Notes: generated by a model not told the origin, from the sequence alone. A DNA stretch of 64,000 bases from Halichoerus grypus (GCF_964656455.1 NC_135717.1:147574308-147638307); one strand, 5' to 3'. Counted from the stretch's first letter, positions 11,398 through 22,400 are shown. Made by a program: numbers and translations.

Positions 11398-11812
11398 CAG
11401 ACTAAATGTTTGTCCTCTCCTTCAAATTCATATGTTGAGTTCTAACCCCCAGTGACCCCCAGTATGATAGTATTTAAAGAAGGGGACTTTGGGAAGTAAT
11501 TAGGGTTAGGTCACAAGAATGTACCACCTGTGAAGGAATCAATGGCCTTCTAAGAAAAGGAAGAGAGATGTCTCTGTCTCTGTCTCTTTCTACGTGTGAA
11601 CACATTGAGTAAAGACCATATGAGGACATAGCAAGAAGGTGGCCATCTGCAAAGTAGGAAATAAGCCTTCACCAGAACCTGACCAAGCTGGCACCTTGAT
11701 CTCAAACTTCTAGCCTCTAGCACTATGAAAAAATAAATTTCAATTTTTAAGACATCTGGTCTATGATATTTTTGTTATCTCAGCTCTAGCTAAGATATAC
11801 ATAAATACAGTT
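11398..11812 (+). mobile_element. ERVL-MaLR-type LTR (MLT1-like), plus strand
   Basis: Text follows the familiar mammalian LTR order: TTCATATGTTGAGTTCTAAC, GGGGACTTTGGGAAGTAATT, AGAGATGTCTCTGTC, CATATGAGGACATAGCAAGA, GGTGGCCATCTGCAAAG, CCTTGATCTCAAACTTCTAG, then a polyadenylation-like AAAAAATAAATTTCAATTTT and GGTCTATGATATTTTTGTTA. Frequent substitutions show it is ancient. Subfamily not assigned. Confidence 0.75.
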
Positions 11813-11849
11813 AGTATAGATGCATGTATTTTTTGCTCTGTCAGATTAG

Positions 11850-12290
11850 CTGGTCTAAAAGAAACAACTCAGCAGCAGAGAGCACACCTAGTCCCAGAAC
11901 TTGGTTTCTAACACCATTCCCCAATAAAAGTAACCAGGGTTTCTTGTAGAAATGGCTGAGCCTAAGACTAAGGAAGGAAATAATATGAGTCTGGACTAAC
12001 TTATATCAGAAAATATGGAAATATTGAAAAATAATCACACAAACAAAAACAAAAAGGATGTACTCAAAAACAGACAGACAAATAAATGTAGTATTCTAGA
12101 ACCAAAAAAAGGCATTGGGTAAAACTAAGAAAATCTAAAACTATAGACCTTAGTTAATAACAACCTATCACTATTGGTGTATTACTTATAACAATGTGTC
12201 ATGTTAATATAAAATGTTAAAAAAAAATTGGTGTGTAGTATATGGTAATTCTATACTATATTCTCAATAGATCCATAAATCTAAAATGGT
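11850..12290 (+). mobile_element. Old L1 3' end, plus strand
   Basis: Words AGAGCACACCTAGTCCCAGA, CTTGGTTTCTAACACCATTC and CCCAATAAAAGTAACCAGGG are shared, in order, with 32925-33000, which shows a second copy of the same L1 3' untranslated type elsewhere in the window. Body then becomes A-rich. Confidence 0.6.
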
Positions 12291-12355
12291 TTTTTAAAGA
12301 AATGTATTTAAAAGTGCATTTTTAGTCAAGTGTTCTCTTTGCATAGGTTTTTAGT

Positions 12356-12384
12356 TTTTTGTTTGCTTGCTTGCTTGTTTGTTT
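12356..12384. repeat. (GTTT)/(GCTT)n simple repeat
   Basis: GTTTGCTTGCTTGCTTGTTTGTTTT run. Confidence 0.85.
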
Positions 12385-12440
12385 TGGAAAATAAAGTTCT
12401 CTTCATCATATTCTATTTTCTTTGATATTTTCACCAAAAA

Positions 12441-12463
12441 CAAAGGTTCTTTGAGAACCTTTG
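12441..12463. other. Perfect 10-bp inverted repeat, 3-nt loop
   Basis: Arms 12441-12450 and 12454-12463 are exact reverse complements around TTG. It sits at the start of the MER5A copy and probably arose from that element's terminal sequence. Confidence 0.85.
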
Positions 12464-12620
12464 AGCCAGCAGCAGTAATATCAACTGAGAACTTACTATA
12501 ACTACAAACTCTTGGAGCCCACTCCAGATCTACTGATGGAAGATCACAAACTCCGATGTTGCAACAATTTATGTTTTAACAAATGATTCTAATTGTATGC
12601 TAAAATTTGAGAATTATTAT
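12444..12620 (+). mobile_element. MER5A hAT (Charlie-group) DNA transposon
   Basis: GAGCCAGCAGCAGTAATATC, CTTGGAGCCCACTCCAGATC, TACTGATGGAAGATCACAAA and GCTAAAATTTGAGAATTATT match the order of MER5A, a short non-autonomous hAT relic. Its 5' end includes a perfect 10-bp hairpin at 12441-12463 (CAAAGGTTCT / AGAACCTTTG, loop TTG). Confidence 0.8.
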
Positions 12621-12821
12621 CCTATAATATTAGATACATACTCCTAAGGATAAAAATAACCTTAAAAAGTAATATAATTACATGGGGACTAAATACTGCA
12701 AGATAAAACAAATATTCATTAGAAGACCAATAATAATATTTTAATCACCCACAAATTTGATAAGCAACAATTCCATACCACAAAACATACTGGGAGATTT
12801 TTCACTATAAGACTGCAAAGT

Positions 12822-12935
12822 AAATGCTATAACTCTCATTTATAAATCAGAAAAAATAGATCAGGAAAATTAAGTGACTTGGTCAAAGTCACAGATCTTT
12901 GATTCAGAAAGAGTCATAAAACCCTAAAATATGTA
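12822..12935 (-). mobile_element. MIR fragment, minus strand
   Basis: TATAACTCTCATTTATAAAT, GAAAATTAAGTGACTTGGTC and AAAGTCACAGATC are a decayed reverse-complement MIR core. Confidence 0.65.
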
Positions 12936-12970
12936 GCCTTTCTGCTATCTATACTATTTGCTTTACATTA

Positions 12971-12990
12971 AACAAACAAACAAATAAATA
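12971..12990. repeat. (AAAC)n / (AAAT)n simple repeat
   Basis: AAACAAACAAACAAATAAAT tract. Confidence 0.8.
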
Positions 12991-13007
12991 ACAGTCAAAA
13001 ACTGATG

Positions 13008-13150
13008 AACCAGACTTCACACCTTGGCTCAATCACTTCTTAGATCTGGGTTTTGTCATCAAAATCACTGAGTCTTAATTTCCTCATCTTAGAAATAAGG
13101 CTGATAATATTTGCTTATTCTACACATTTCTTATGAATATTAAGTTAATG
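13008..13150 (+). mobile_element. MIR fragment, plus strand
   Basis: CTTGGCTCAATCACTTCTTA, GAGTCTTAATTTCCTCATCT and AAATAAGGCTGATAATATTT follow the 3' half of MIR. Confidence 0.65.
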
Positions 13151-14190
13151 CACAGAGAAGGGTTTTAAACATCAATGAGGACACAAATGAAGCTGTTCTC
13201 TTTCTGACTCCTTTACCAGTTAGTGGGCCTCTGTTGTCAAGGATACATGTCTCAGTTTCTTCACAATTGTGGCAACTCATGATATGTAAACAAAGGGTAA
13301 AAATAGGGGAAATAGAAGCACATATTAGATGCATCTCAGTTCTGTTTTTTCATTCATTTTAGATTGTAGGAGATTCTGATCAGTTCGATAGCTGACATTA
13401 CACAGGTCCATGTGCATGGACAATACAAAAATCTTGAATGAAATACTAAATTAAGCTACTTCTGTGTAATCTGAAGGGGAAAAAAAAAGAAGGCATATTA
13501 ATGTAGTATATAGATTCTAAATATTTTAAAGTCAATTTAGATCTAGATTTAATACATTTCTTGTAGTATTAAAGGCAGGGTAATTGTTAGTAATGCAGCA
13601 ACTGAGTAGAGGCATAACTAATGAAGTAATTACAAGCCAATCACCTTAATTAATACAAAGCACAAAACACTCAATAACAAAGATTAGAATTGATCCTATG
13701 CAAATTACTTCAGATGACTTAGGTGAGATTTATAGTCAAGAGCCAGTGAGTAATACAAACTGGTATTTTGGCCTCATGCTTGTAAATTTAAGCATTTAAA
13801 TCATACTGAGACTCTAATATGTTTGATGTAGTTGTTCAATAGAATAGCTTTAGAGAGATTATTTTAGCTTTTGAAATCACTCACTTTTAAGCCAAGCAAA
13901 AAATTATTTTAACTTGTAATTTAAGAGAGAGTTTATAGTTTGCTTCAAAGATACACTGTTAACAATGTTCCAGAAATTATCTACCATGACTACTGCAAGA
14001 CATATTTTACAGGTATGGCAGTCATGGTCTTACCAGGGGGGCAGAATCACTAGGTGTAATACAGAATAAGTGATTTGAAGATTAAGCATTGCCCAATTTG
14101 TGGCTGTTGGTAAAGAACTCTACAGAAGATTGTTTCTTTCCAGTTTGGGGAGTGGTCCTAAAGTTACTATAGGGAAGCAGGGCCAGGAGA
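13151..14190. other. Unique AT-rich sequence, nothing recognised
   Basis: No protein-like frame or nameable repeat is visible. Confidence 0.5.
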
Positions 14191-14207
14191 AATGAAGAAA
14201 AGCTGAC

Positions 14208-14417
14208 ATGAACCAGGAGGAAGTCAGAAAAATCTGGCACCTTCAAGAAAAACTGAAACAAAGGGGCAACAAGGCAAACAGGACCTACTACTTTAGCTCT
14301 GGGTGGTGTGCAGAAGAAGCCTTCACCACAGCACTGTTAGGACTCACAGAAGATGAAGCTGCTGAGTGTCTGGTGGCTGTCTCACAGCAAGGTAAACCAG
14401 CACATCGGCACAGCTAG
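14208..14417 (+). other. Anonymous 69-codon open frame, uncertain
   Basis: This frame has more ordinary protein-like composition than other frames in the window (start MNQEEVRKIWHLQEKLKQRG, then a Gly/Thr/Ala/Glu-rich part), and the local base composition is less AT-rich than its surroundings. Near its end the DNA reads CAGCAAGGTAAACC, which resembles a splice donor. No domain is recognised, there is no visible acceptor that defines an exon, and no neighbouring exon. It may be chance or the relic of an old insertion. Low confidence as a gene. Confidence 0.15.
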
Positions 14418-14507
14418 GTGATCTTTGGCGGTGCCTGGAACTCAACACTGACTTTCAGAGCACAATAGCTGTTGCTGTTCTCCATTTAGTAGCCCTACTG
14501 GAAGCAT

Positions 14508-14592
14508 TAAATGAGATCATGGAAATAAACCATCGACTGCAGTTTCTTACTCAGAGTAGGTGCTCAATAAATAGGAGCTATTACTCAGATTA
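14508..14592 (+). mobile_element. MIR 3' fragment, plus strand
   Basis: ATTAAATGAGATCATGGAAA then GTAGGTGCTCAATAAATAGG and AGCTATTACT are the 3' tail words of MIR. The middle has diverged. Confidence 0.7.
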
Positions 14593-14593
14593 T

Positions 14594-14620
14594 TGATACC
14601 CGAGCTGTGCTCGGGTATCA
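14594..14620. other. Perfect 12-bp hairpin with TGT loop
   Basis: TGATACCCGAGC (14594-14605) and GCTCGGGTATCA (14609-14620) are exact reverse complements separated by three bases. The arms are GC-richer than the surrounding DNA and each holds a CpG. It lies just past the end of a MIR fragment and is not part of the MIR consensus. Confidence 0.95.
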
Positions 14621-15250
14621 TGGGACATGGGACACATGAATTCTATCCAGAACTTTAGCTTCAACTTGAAACTATGCATGACTTGGCATTCAACCAAAGA
14701 TTTAATTGAGCTATAAAACAAAGTGATCTGGGACCAGTTCTATGTAATCAATCAAAAATTGACCACATGACCCCTTTCTATTAAAGAGAAGGCTAACACA
14801 GAAATAAACTATTTATTTTACAGTTAAAATTAAGGGCACAAAGGGGTTAAGTAATTCCATAAGAAAAATGAATTTTTATAAAATCATCACCTTTAATCAT
14901 GCTTAAGAATTACAATCAGAAAAAAATATTTATCATCCTCTGGGATGGCTGATGGTGGGTTAGTCATTAATTATCTCAAATTTTCTTATTGTAAAGCATA
15001 ATGGGATAAAATATTTGAGGATTTCTGTTTACACCATTACCATTAACCTTTGTCTTCAGAGCATTCTCTTCCTAACTTTGAGTACAACAGTAAAAACATT
15101 AATGAATATTCATATGCATCCTTGCCTTTTACAACTGTTATTTTAACACTTGACTTTTCCTCAGGGACCCACCTTTGCTTTGGTGCTTCAAAAAGTACTA
15201 CTGTTGTACTTTTCAGTCATTCCAGAGAGGAAAGTTTGATGTGTTTTGAT
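14621..15250. other. Unique sequence, nothing recognised
   Basis: No gene or nameable repeat. The 68-codon frame at 15050-15256 has no recognisable domain. Confidence 0.5.
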
Positions 15251-15254
15251 CACT

Positions 15255-15650
15255 AGCAAGTGCTAGAACTGTGCTAGGTATTTTACTTAGTTTCATTTAA
15301 TCCTGCAAGAAAATCCTCTCTCTATATATAATATGTAAAATATATATATAGAGAGAAAGATATATATAGAGAGTGAGAGACAAAGATAAATTATAGTATA
15401 TAGTAATTATATATTAATAATTATATATTTATATACTATATTAATATGTTATATTGTTATTATATAGTGATTATATAAAATTACTATATTTTATATAAAT
15501 ACATATTTCTTGAAATATATATTGAAAATTTAAATATATATATATTATCTTTTGTTAAATTGAAGCACAGAGTTCAATAACTTTCCCTGAATTTCACAGT
15601 CATAATTCCCTGGTTCATTATGCTGCCTATGATCAAGTCTACAATTTGCC
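15255..15650 (-). mobile_element. MIR, minus strand, split by AT-rich microsatellite
   Basis: Left part reads GAACTGTGCTAGGTATTTTA and TTCATTTAATCCTGCAAGAA; right part reads AATTGAAGCACAGAGTTCAA and AACTTTCCCTGAATTTCACA. These are the two halves of a reverse MIR core, pushed apart by the AT-rich tract at 15316-15545, which grew or inserted where the MIR has TATTATTATCC-like sequence. Confidence 0.65.
15316..15545. repeat. AT-rich low-complexity tract with palindromes
   Basis: About 230 bp almost entirely A and T, with TATATA/GAGAGA runs at 15316-15380. It holds a perfect 11-bp inverted repeat (TATAGTATATA at 15392-15402, TATATACTATA at 15430-15440) enclosing further AT palindromes. Such tracts can form cruciforms and are prone to replication slippage; that property is from general knowledge. 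Confidence 0.9.
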
Positions 15651-17160
15651 CATGATCTGTCGTTGCATCAGCAATTCCACAGGCATGAAAACCAAAGAAA
15701 TAAAGGACAAAATTTTACAATTAGGAACTCTACCAGAACTGTGAAGATTACAGAAATGAAGAGTGCTGGACCATGTCTGCTGAATGTTCTTTACATAATG
15801 CAACACAGTACTTTGCATATTTTGTGTTTAATAAGAACAATTTAATGACAATAACCTGGAGAGACAAACAAAAAAAGACTACTTGCAAAAAAAAAATCCT
15901 ATCACACAAATAGAGACAGCTTTTCACAGATCCTAATACCTAAAAGAGCAGGGAACGGAAATCCAGTATAATAAGTTACTTTGAACTAAATATGAAAAAG
16001 CCCAGAAGTTATCTGGTGGCTATTTATCTAGCTTTGTTAATATAATTGACTGATTTGGCCAATATAAGAACCCCATGTCTTTGTAAACAGCATGAAGTTC
16101 CTTTGAATTTTTATGTCCTCTTTAATTTGCCTTTCTAGAACCATACTGTGGGCATTATGGAAATCAATACACTAGTATTGCATAATATAATTAAACATTG
16201 TGTAAAAAGTCTTTTTGAATAGTAACACTCTGATGTTAAATTACATTAATCCATACATTCACAATACAATCAGCTTCTCCAATATAGCATTCCACAAAAT
16301 CACAGTAGCTATGGAGGACTATAGGGTCCAGCAACTTTTGTTGAGTAAAAATTTATTTAAAGATGAGAATATTACCTTTCTCTCATTTGGACAGATAGAG
16401 AGTATATTTTGTCATGGGGCCATTGGGTAAGATATTTCTTTAAATTTTCTTTATTTTGAAGTAACTTTCTGATTACCTTTGGGATATCAGCCCAAATTAA
16501 ACTGCCAACCCATATCCCATTGTGGAAAAAAAAAATTTTTCATTATCTACTTAAAAAGTAGGAGCTTATAGATAGAATATTTTCTGTGGGTTTGAATGAA
16601 CATGGCATACTTTTTATTTATATATTAGCAAGACACAAAAATCAATTGCAGATTATTGTATATGCTAGGCTCTAGGTAGGTCAGATTTCTGTTTAGAAAA
16701 TGGTATATTTTTTTATAAATGTTGAAAAACTGTACAGAATGGTGTTGAGTAGATTCTTGAAATATTTGAAAATACTTGCAGTTCATGAGAATGTTTAAAT
16801 AGGGGTTTAGGAAGTTTGTCCAATGGATTTTTATGAAAGTTGAGCTCTTCTAAATATGTTGTCATCACTGTGATGTATTCAATAACTTGTTATGTAGCAG
16901 AGTAAGAATGGGAGTATCACAAGACCAGGGACTAAAACTTATACAGGATACATAACCAATTAACTTCTTAAATCGTTATCACAGCTCAAGAAATGTAAAA
17001 GAGCAAAACAAAGCTGTTCTAATTTTAAACTTGCACAGTTCTATGAAAAATTTGTTGATGATTTTGTAAACACTAATTTACTGAAAAATTATGTATTGAG
17101 CACTTATGCAGTGCGTGAAACTATATCTATATACAAGTAAGTTAAATAATATTTATAATT
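15651..17160. other. Unique AT-rich sequence, nothing recognised
   Basis: Short open frames at 15663-15845 and 16215-16430 have no recognisable domains. Confidence 0.5.
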
Positions 17161-17164
17161 CTCT

Positions 17165-17632
17165 GGTAGGCAGAAAAATGGCCTCCCAAAGAGGTCCACA
17201 TTCTAATCCCCAAAATTTATGAATATATTATGTTACATTACCAAAAAATAATTAAGGTGACAGATGTAATTAAAGTTGCTAATCAGCTTATTCTAAAATA
17301 GGGAGGTTTTCCTGGGTTATCCAGATGGGCAAACGTAACTGCAAGAGTCCTCAAATCTGGAAGAGAGAGGTAGAAGAGTCAGTGTGGGAGTGATATGTGA
17401 GACTGACCAGCCATTGTTGGCTTTGAGGATAAAAGACACCCACTGAGTCACAGATAAAGGCAGTTTCCAAGGGAACAGACTGTCCCCGCAGCTTTGGGAT
17501 AAGAATACAGCCCAATTTAAGCTTTAGTGACCCATTTCAAACTTATGACCTCCAGAACTGTAGGAATAAATTTGTGTTATTTTAAGACACTAAATTTGAG
17601 GTAATTTGTTATAGCAGCAACAGAAAATGAAT
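17165..17632 (+). mobile_element. Ancient LTR-like repeat, plus strand
   Basis: Order of words fits a very common mammalian LTR-type repeat: AGGCAGAAAAATGGCCTCCC, GTCCACATTCTAATCCCCAA, TATGAATATATTATGTTACA, TTTCCTGGGTTATCCAGATG, GTCCTCAAATCTGGAAGAGA, TTATGACCTCCAGAACTGTA, the polyadenylation-like GGAATAAATTTGTGTTATTT and GGTAATTTGTTATAGCAGCA. Family name not assigned. Confidence 0.65.
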
Positions 17633-17654
17633 GCAGACTCTATGAAATAAATAT

Positions 17655-18090
17655 GGCATAATAGGGGTAATCAGAGCCTACAACGGGCTTACAAAGCAGA
17701 ATGCTTAATTCAGCTCACGGTAGTGGTGGGGGAGGTCAAGAAAAGGTTTCCTTAAGGAGTGATGAATATCGTAGTTGAGTTTTAAGGAATGAAGACTTGG
17801 TGAGAAAAAAAACAGGAGAAAGTTATTGTGAACAGAAGGACCACCATATGCAAAAGTTCACAGAGACAAGAAAACATGGACTGCTTGTAAATGTGACTAA
17901 AGCACTGAGGAAATATGCAGGGACCGATACATGGTTTGCCTTGTACCTTAAGCTGGGGTGGGTGCATTTTATCCAGTAGGCAGATGGGAACCAGGATAGT
18001 AAGAAGAGGATGAGTTCAGAAAATTGGTAAAAGGTATAATGAATAATCATTTTTAATTTAAAATTTCTGATTAACTTTTCAAATCTGTTG
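17655..18090 (+). repeat. Ancient interspersed repeat body, family not named
   Basis: GAGTTTTAAGGAATGAAGAC, CATATGCAAAAGTTCACAGA, GCATTTTATCCAGTAGGCAG and GGGAACCA follow the body of the same old repeat whose head is seen at 2965, 25970, 49258 and 58115. The spurious open frames on both strands here are shadows of it. Confidence 0.5.
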
Positions 18091-18322
18091 CAGTAGTACT
18101 CTGATAAACTAGCTCTTAAAAAACAAAAAACCTTGACATGTAGCAATTGTCATTTTTTTTGTCATGTAAATATCCCAACCATGGCCAATCTCAACATAAC
18201 AACATTAAACACTGGTGCGGAAGATGTGCACAAATGGCTCTCACATGCCCATAGGAGTCAGTTCCTGTACATCACTTGTATGTTTTCCACAGTTAATACT
18301 AAACTCAGAAAAGAAAAAACAA

Positions 18323-18395
18323 AGGAAGGAAGGAAGGGAGGGAGGGAGGGGAGAGAAAGAAAGGAAGGAAGGAAGGAAGGAAGGAAGGAAGAGAA
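18323..18395. repeat. (GGAA)n / (GGGA)n microsatellite
   Basis: Runs of GGAA with a GGGA segment and AGAAAG interruptions; the longest pure run is at about 18361-18390. It explains the lysine/glutamate/glycine-rich frames on the plus strand and the serine/phenylalanine/leucine-rich frame on the minus strand. Confidence 0.97.
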
Positions 18396-20053
18396 AGACC
18401 ACCAAAACAAACAAACAAAAAACTCTTTAATATCATTCCTGTGTCTTCCCACCCTTTGAATGGGATTAGCGATTCTAAGGTCTGTGAAGCTGCCCCATCT
18501 CAGTGTGGAGCTTTCATTCTTTCAACAAGATACAATGATCACAAGGGAAGATGGAAGCTAAACTATGGGTCTTGCTTATTGAATCAGGGGCCTTTGTGTT
18601 GCCCTCTAAGAATTAAAGAGCCTATTCCCTTCTTTGTATTGTAGGCTCCCTCAAAATTTCTCCTATTCTGGTCTGGTTCCTATAATATTGTTTCTATAAC
18701 CCATCACCACTGCTGGGCACAAGTCTCCCACAATGGGAGTCATAGGTGCAACTACCTCCTGACTATGTCAGCTCCTCTCCTTTACTAACCCCTCCCCAAT
18801 TCTGCAACATAGTCCTGGGAGCAGTCTTTTCCCAGGAGGACCGAAGAAATAGCCACTTCCTTAAGGGAAAAGCAGATCCTCCCTACAAAGGGATTCATCT
18901 TTCCTTATAGTTCCATAGTGATAGCTGAAGTATACAGAGTTTAATAACCCAATACCAAAGTGTGTTTTGCTATTCAGTCTAAATCTAGGGAATTGAGAGT
19001 ATAGTTTATGTTAAGATGACAGACTGCCATTGAACTCTTCAGTTTCTCCTTTCATTCAAAGTTAAAGAGAGGGGTAGAACTAGACTTTCCATTGTCCTTG
19101 CAGTTTCTGTTCCCAAATCATTGTAAGCGATATGGTAAAAATGCATAAAACTTTTTTTTACTCAAGAGCAAAAATAACTAATAATAAAAATAATAAAGTC
19201 ATAGGATACTTTAAACTCACACTTTTAAAATAAATATTTTTAAGAGAAACAATCTTTAAAGATGAAACCAATAAAACTGTTACCAGCTCATGTCTCTATA
19301 AACACACAAAGTAGCTTAACTTATTGAACATTTCCAGCTTCAAATATCTGTTTTAGTTGAGGATATTTAATTTACATTTATATAACTTAAAGGGCCACAA
19401 ACATTGTGTGTTCTTTCTTTATTTGTTTTATTGCAGGAGGTATCATTTTGTTTGTTTCCTAAAACAAACAGTCACCCTAAAGATATATTCAAGCCTCAAA
19501 TTTTTGAAATTACCTTCTATTTTAAAAGACAGGTATTTTTTTTTCTTATGATTGAGACTCTCTTAAAAATTATAGGGTCCAGATTCAATTACAACTCCCA
19601 GTTGAGTACTGAAAGCAAACCTATAAAATGAATCCTAGAGTCAGGCTCTCTATCTAAGCAAAGATGAGAACAGGACAGTGGAATGCAGGAGAAGCATCAA
19701 GCAGGAGCATCAAGCAGGAGAAGAGACAAAAATGTGTGGGCAGGAACCCAATCATTTGGAGATTTGATGTGTCATGACAGCAACTCAGCTGCTGAAGAAC
19801 TGGAAATTGTGATGCCATAGTACGACGAGGTGGGTCCTTAATCAGAAGACACTGACGGAACAGAATCCTGGTTATAGGCAACTCAGTTATCGTTGCCAGA
19901 GTAGAGTTAGCCACAAATTTAGTGTGATGCTTTGTTTTCCAAAGTGTTGATTGGTTTCATATCCAGCCATATTGAAGCTTAAACCATGGGCAGAGACTGT
20001 GCAGTGGGGCAAGAATCTAGGGAGATCAAAAAACTACTATGTCTTCTTATGTT
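18396..20053. other. Unique sequence, nothing recognised
   Basis: No gene seen. A 13-bp unit CATCAAGCAGGAG is repeated twice in tandem at about 19695-19720. Confidence 0.5.
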
Positions 20054-20067
20054 AATATTCTGATTTA

Positions 20068-20259
20068 GGGGTGCCTGGGTGGCTCAGTCATTAAGTGTCT
20101 GCCTTCAGCTCAGGTCATGATCCCAGGGTCCTGGGATCGAGCCCCGCGTCAGGCTCCCTGCTCGGCTGGAAGCCTGCTTCTCCCTCTCCCACTCCCCCTG
20201 CTTGTGTTCCTGCTCTTACTATCTCTCTGTCAAATAAATAAATAAAATCTTTAAAAAAA
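20068..20259 (+). mobile_element. Carnivore SINE (SINEC), plus strand, with perfect 14-bp TSD
   Basis: Full element from GGGGTGCCTGGGTGGCTCAG through CCTGGGATCGAGCCCCGCGT (B-box region, CpGs retained), GCCTGCTTCTCCCTCTCCCA, CTCTGTCAAATAAATAAATA and the A tail. Exact target-site duplication AATATTCTGATTTA at 20054-20067 and 20260-20273. Retained CpGs and the perfect TSD point to a relatively young insertion among those in the window. Confidence 0.98.
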
Positions 20260-20273
20260 AATATTCTGATTTA

Positions 20274-21650
20274 GAAGTCAAAGCTCTCTACGTATTTTCA
20301 AGAGCTTCAACAACATAGTTCAAGTACAAATTTTCTTATATATTAGGCTTAATAAGTGCTATTAAAATGCATCTTCTAAATCACATCCTTACATTAAAAT
20401 AGACTCTTATTAGATTTAGAATTCTTATTTAAGGTCATGACATTAGTTTCTGTACTTCCTTGCTCTAGGGGAGGAGTACTATAAATGCAATTTTCATGGA
20501 TAAATCAAGCTGTGTAACTCAGGTAGTATGTTTCACTATCGCCCAAGGTAGAAATGTGAGTCTTTCATAGCAGTCAACCTAATTATCTTTTATTTTTATT
20601 CTTCCCATCAAAAGGGCACGTTCATACCTTTAAAAAGAGCTTATTAAAATAGACTTCTTACATTTACATATTTCCATAGTACTGTACATACTGTGAAAAA
20701 GCCAACAATATTACTGTAGCTCCTGTTAAAATTATTAACTTCTTTTATAAGCAAAACTGTCAAAAAATATTTCATTTAGGGTAAAAAGCTTTGACCCTGT
20801 TGCCTCTTAGTAGGCAACTTTATTTTGTGGCAACTAACATTTGTGCTTAGTCAGTCACAAGTACTTGCTATCCACCCTTGGGTTACATTCATCCATATAA
20901 TGGGGCAGCAAAAGAGCATGAATAAGTGGAATTTAAGACAACCTTCAAACCTCATTAAATCAAGAGCTTCATAATATTTTCCTAACCAAATATTGGACAG
21001 GTTTGACTATTTAAGTTTCTTTTCTTCCAGAAGATTCTAAAGAAAGGTGGCTCAACGTGGAAAATGGCACGAAGGATATATTATCGACTGGGAAATTAGT
21101 CTATTTTCAGTATTTAAAATAAGATAACATATATATTGAATAAAGGCAAATAAAGTAATAAGATGATGTACTTACTGTTAAGACATAATAACTCACATAA
21201 TAAGCCAGATCAAGACACGGAAATGTTCTCCTTACAAAAACAGCTTGCAGGATTTGTCTATTACCAAACTACCTAAATTTAACTAAGGAAAGAATATGTC
21301 AATCAAAGGAACAAGGAAGTAGGCACCTGGTCAGCATTTAGAAGTCTAGAAAAGAAGTCACTATGAAAATACTGTCTTTGCCCTTTTAAACACTATCTAG
21401 AGAACATTAGATAACAGACTTTAAATATTCTGTCCCAGTAGCAGGCCAATACCTGTGTGAAACTAGCTAAGCTGAATGTTATTAAACACATACATCACTT
21501 CTGACTTTTTTTTTTTTTTTTTGCTGATTGTGTGGTCTAGTAAACGCTTATGATATCTGTGGTAGCTTTACATGTTTTGAATACTCATCCTATATTTGTT
21601 TATTCCTATACTTTCTTATATTTTTATATTCCTATAAAGTTGGAAATTCC
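20274..21650. other. Unique sequence, nothing recognised
   Basis: AT-rich, no gene. A run of 17 T lies at 21506-21522. Confidence 0.5.
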
Positions 21651-21654
21651 AATA

Positions 21655-22400
21655 TTATGAGTCATGGCTTCCAAAGGTAAAAGTTAAAATTCAGACTTCC
21701 AGACTTCTGATTTCAACTCTGATTTGTAAAGAACTCAGAAGTCATCACTTCATTCCTTACAAAAAGACAAAGCTAAACAAACTGCAGATCAAAGGCCCTT
21801 CTTTTACTACTAGAGAATACATGTTACAGGGTAAAACGTCACCCCAAAATCTGGGGATATAGGTAAAATCAGCAAGACACAGCCAAAATTAGTTAACCTG
21901 AAACCAAAGCCACTAGAGCCAGAAACTGGTAAGAAAACTTAAAGGGAATTTGATGAATTATGAGAAACTGAGCGTAGACCAAAGTGAAAATGAAAATGTC
22001 CTGGATAGGAGACTTAGAGGAGGTCTCATATACATAGGATTTACATCCAGAAAGTCTACGTTTCAATGTGAACATCCAAGAAAGATCCCATTCTAGATCT
22101 GACTTTGTGAAATATGCCCAGAGTTTTCTCCATAACAAAGGCCTGCTATCCAAGGAAAAGACATTACCAGACTCTTTACAGCTTGCAAAGGGCATTTCTC
22201 ACACATACTTAAAGGATAAGAAAAAAAAATCTGAAAATCACAGTCTAGGGACACAGGACAACTAAAAGACTAAGCTTAAAATTTTTAAAATTAAAGAAAA
22301 CTTCCCCTTCTCTGTATCTTACCAGCACACAGAGGGAGCTCTAGTATAATAACTAGTTTTATAAATAACTATATAAAATATGTATAAACTATATATAGTT
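21655..22400 (+). mobile_element. Old L1 5' part, plus strand
   Basis: CTTCTGATTTCAACTCTGAT, GAACTCAGAAGTCATCACTT and CATTCCTTACAAAAAGACAA occur in the order I associate with the 5' region of old L1M elements, and the same strand continues into L1 ORF2 sequence from about 22490. Confidence 0.5.

Noticed and set aside
18133..18459. Lysine/glutamate/glycine-rich frames
   Set aside because: They are translations of the GGAA microsatellite.
22360..22400. AT palindromes near 22.4 kb
   Set aside because: Short and imperfect; expected in AT-rich DNA.
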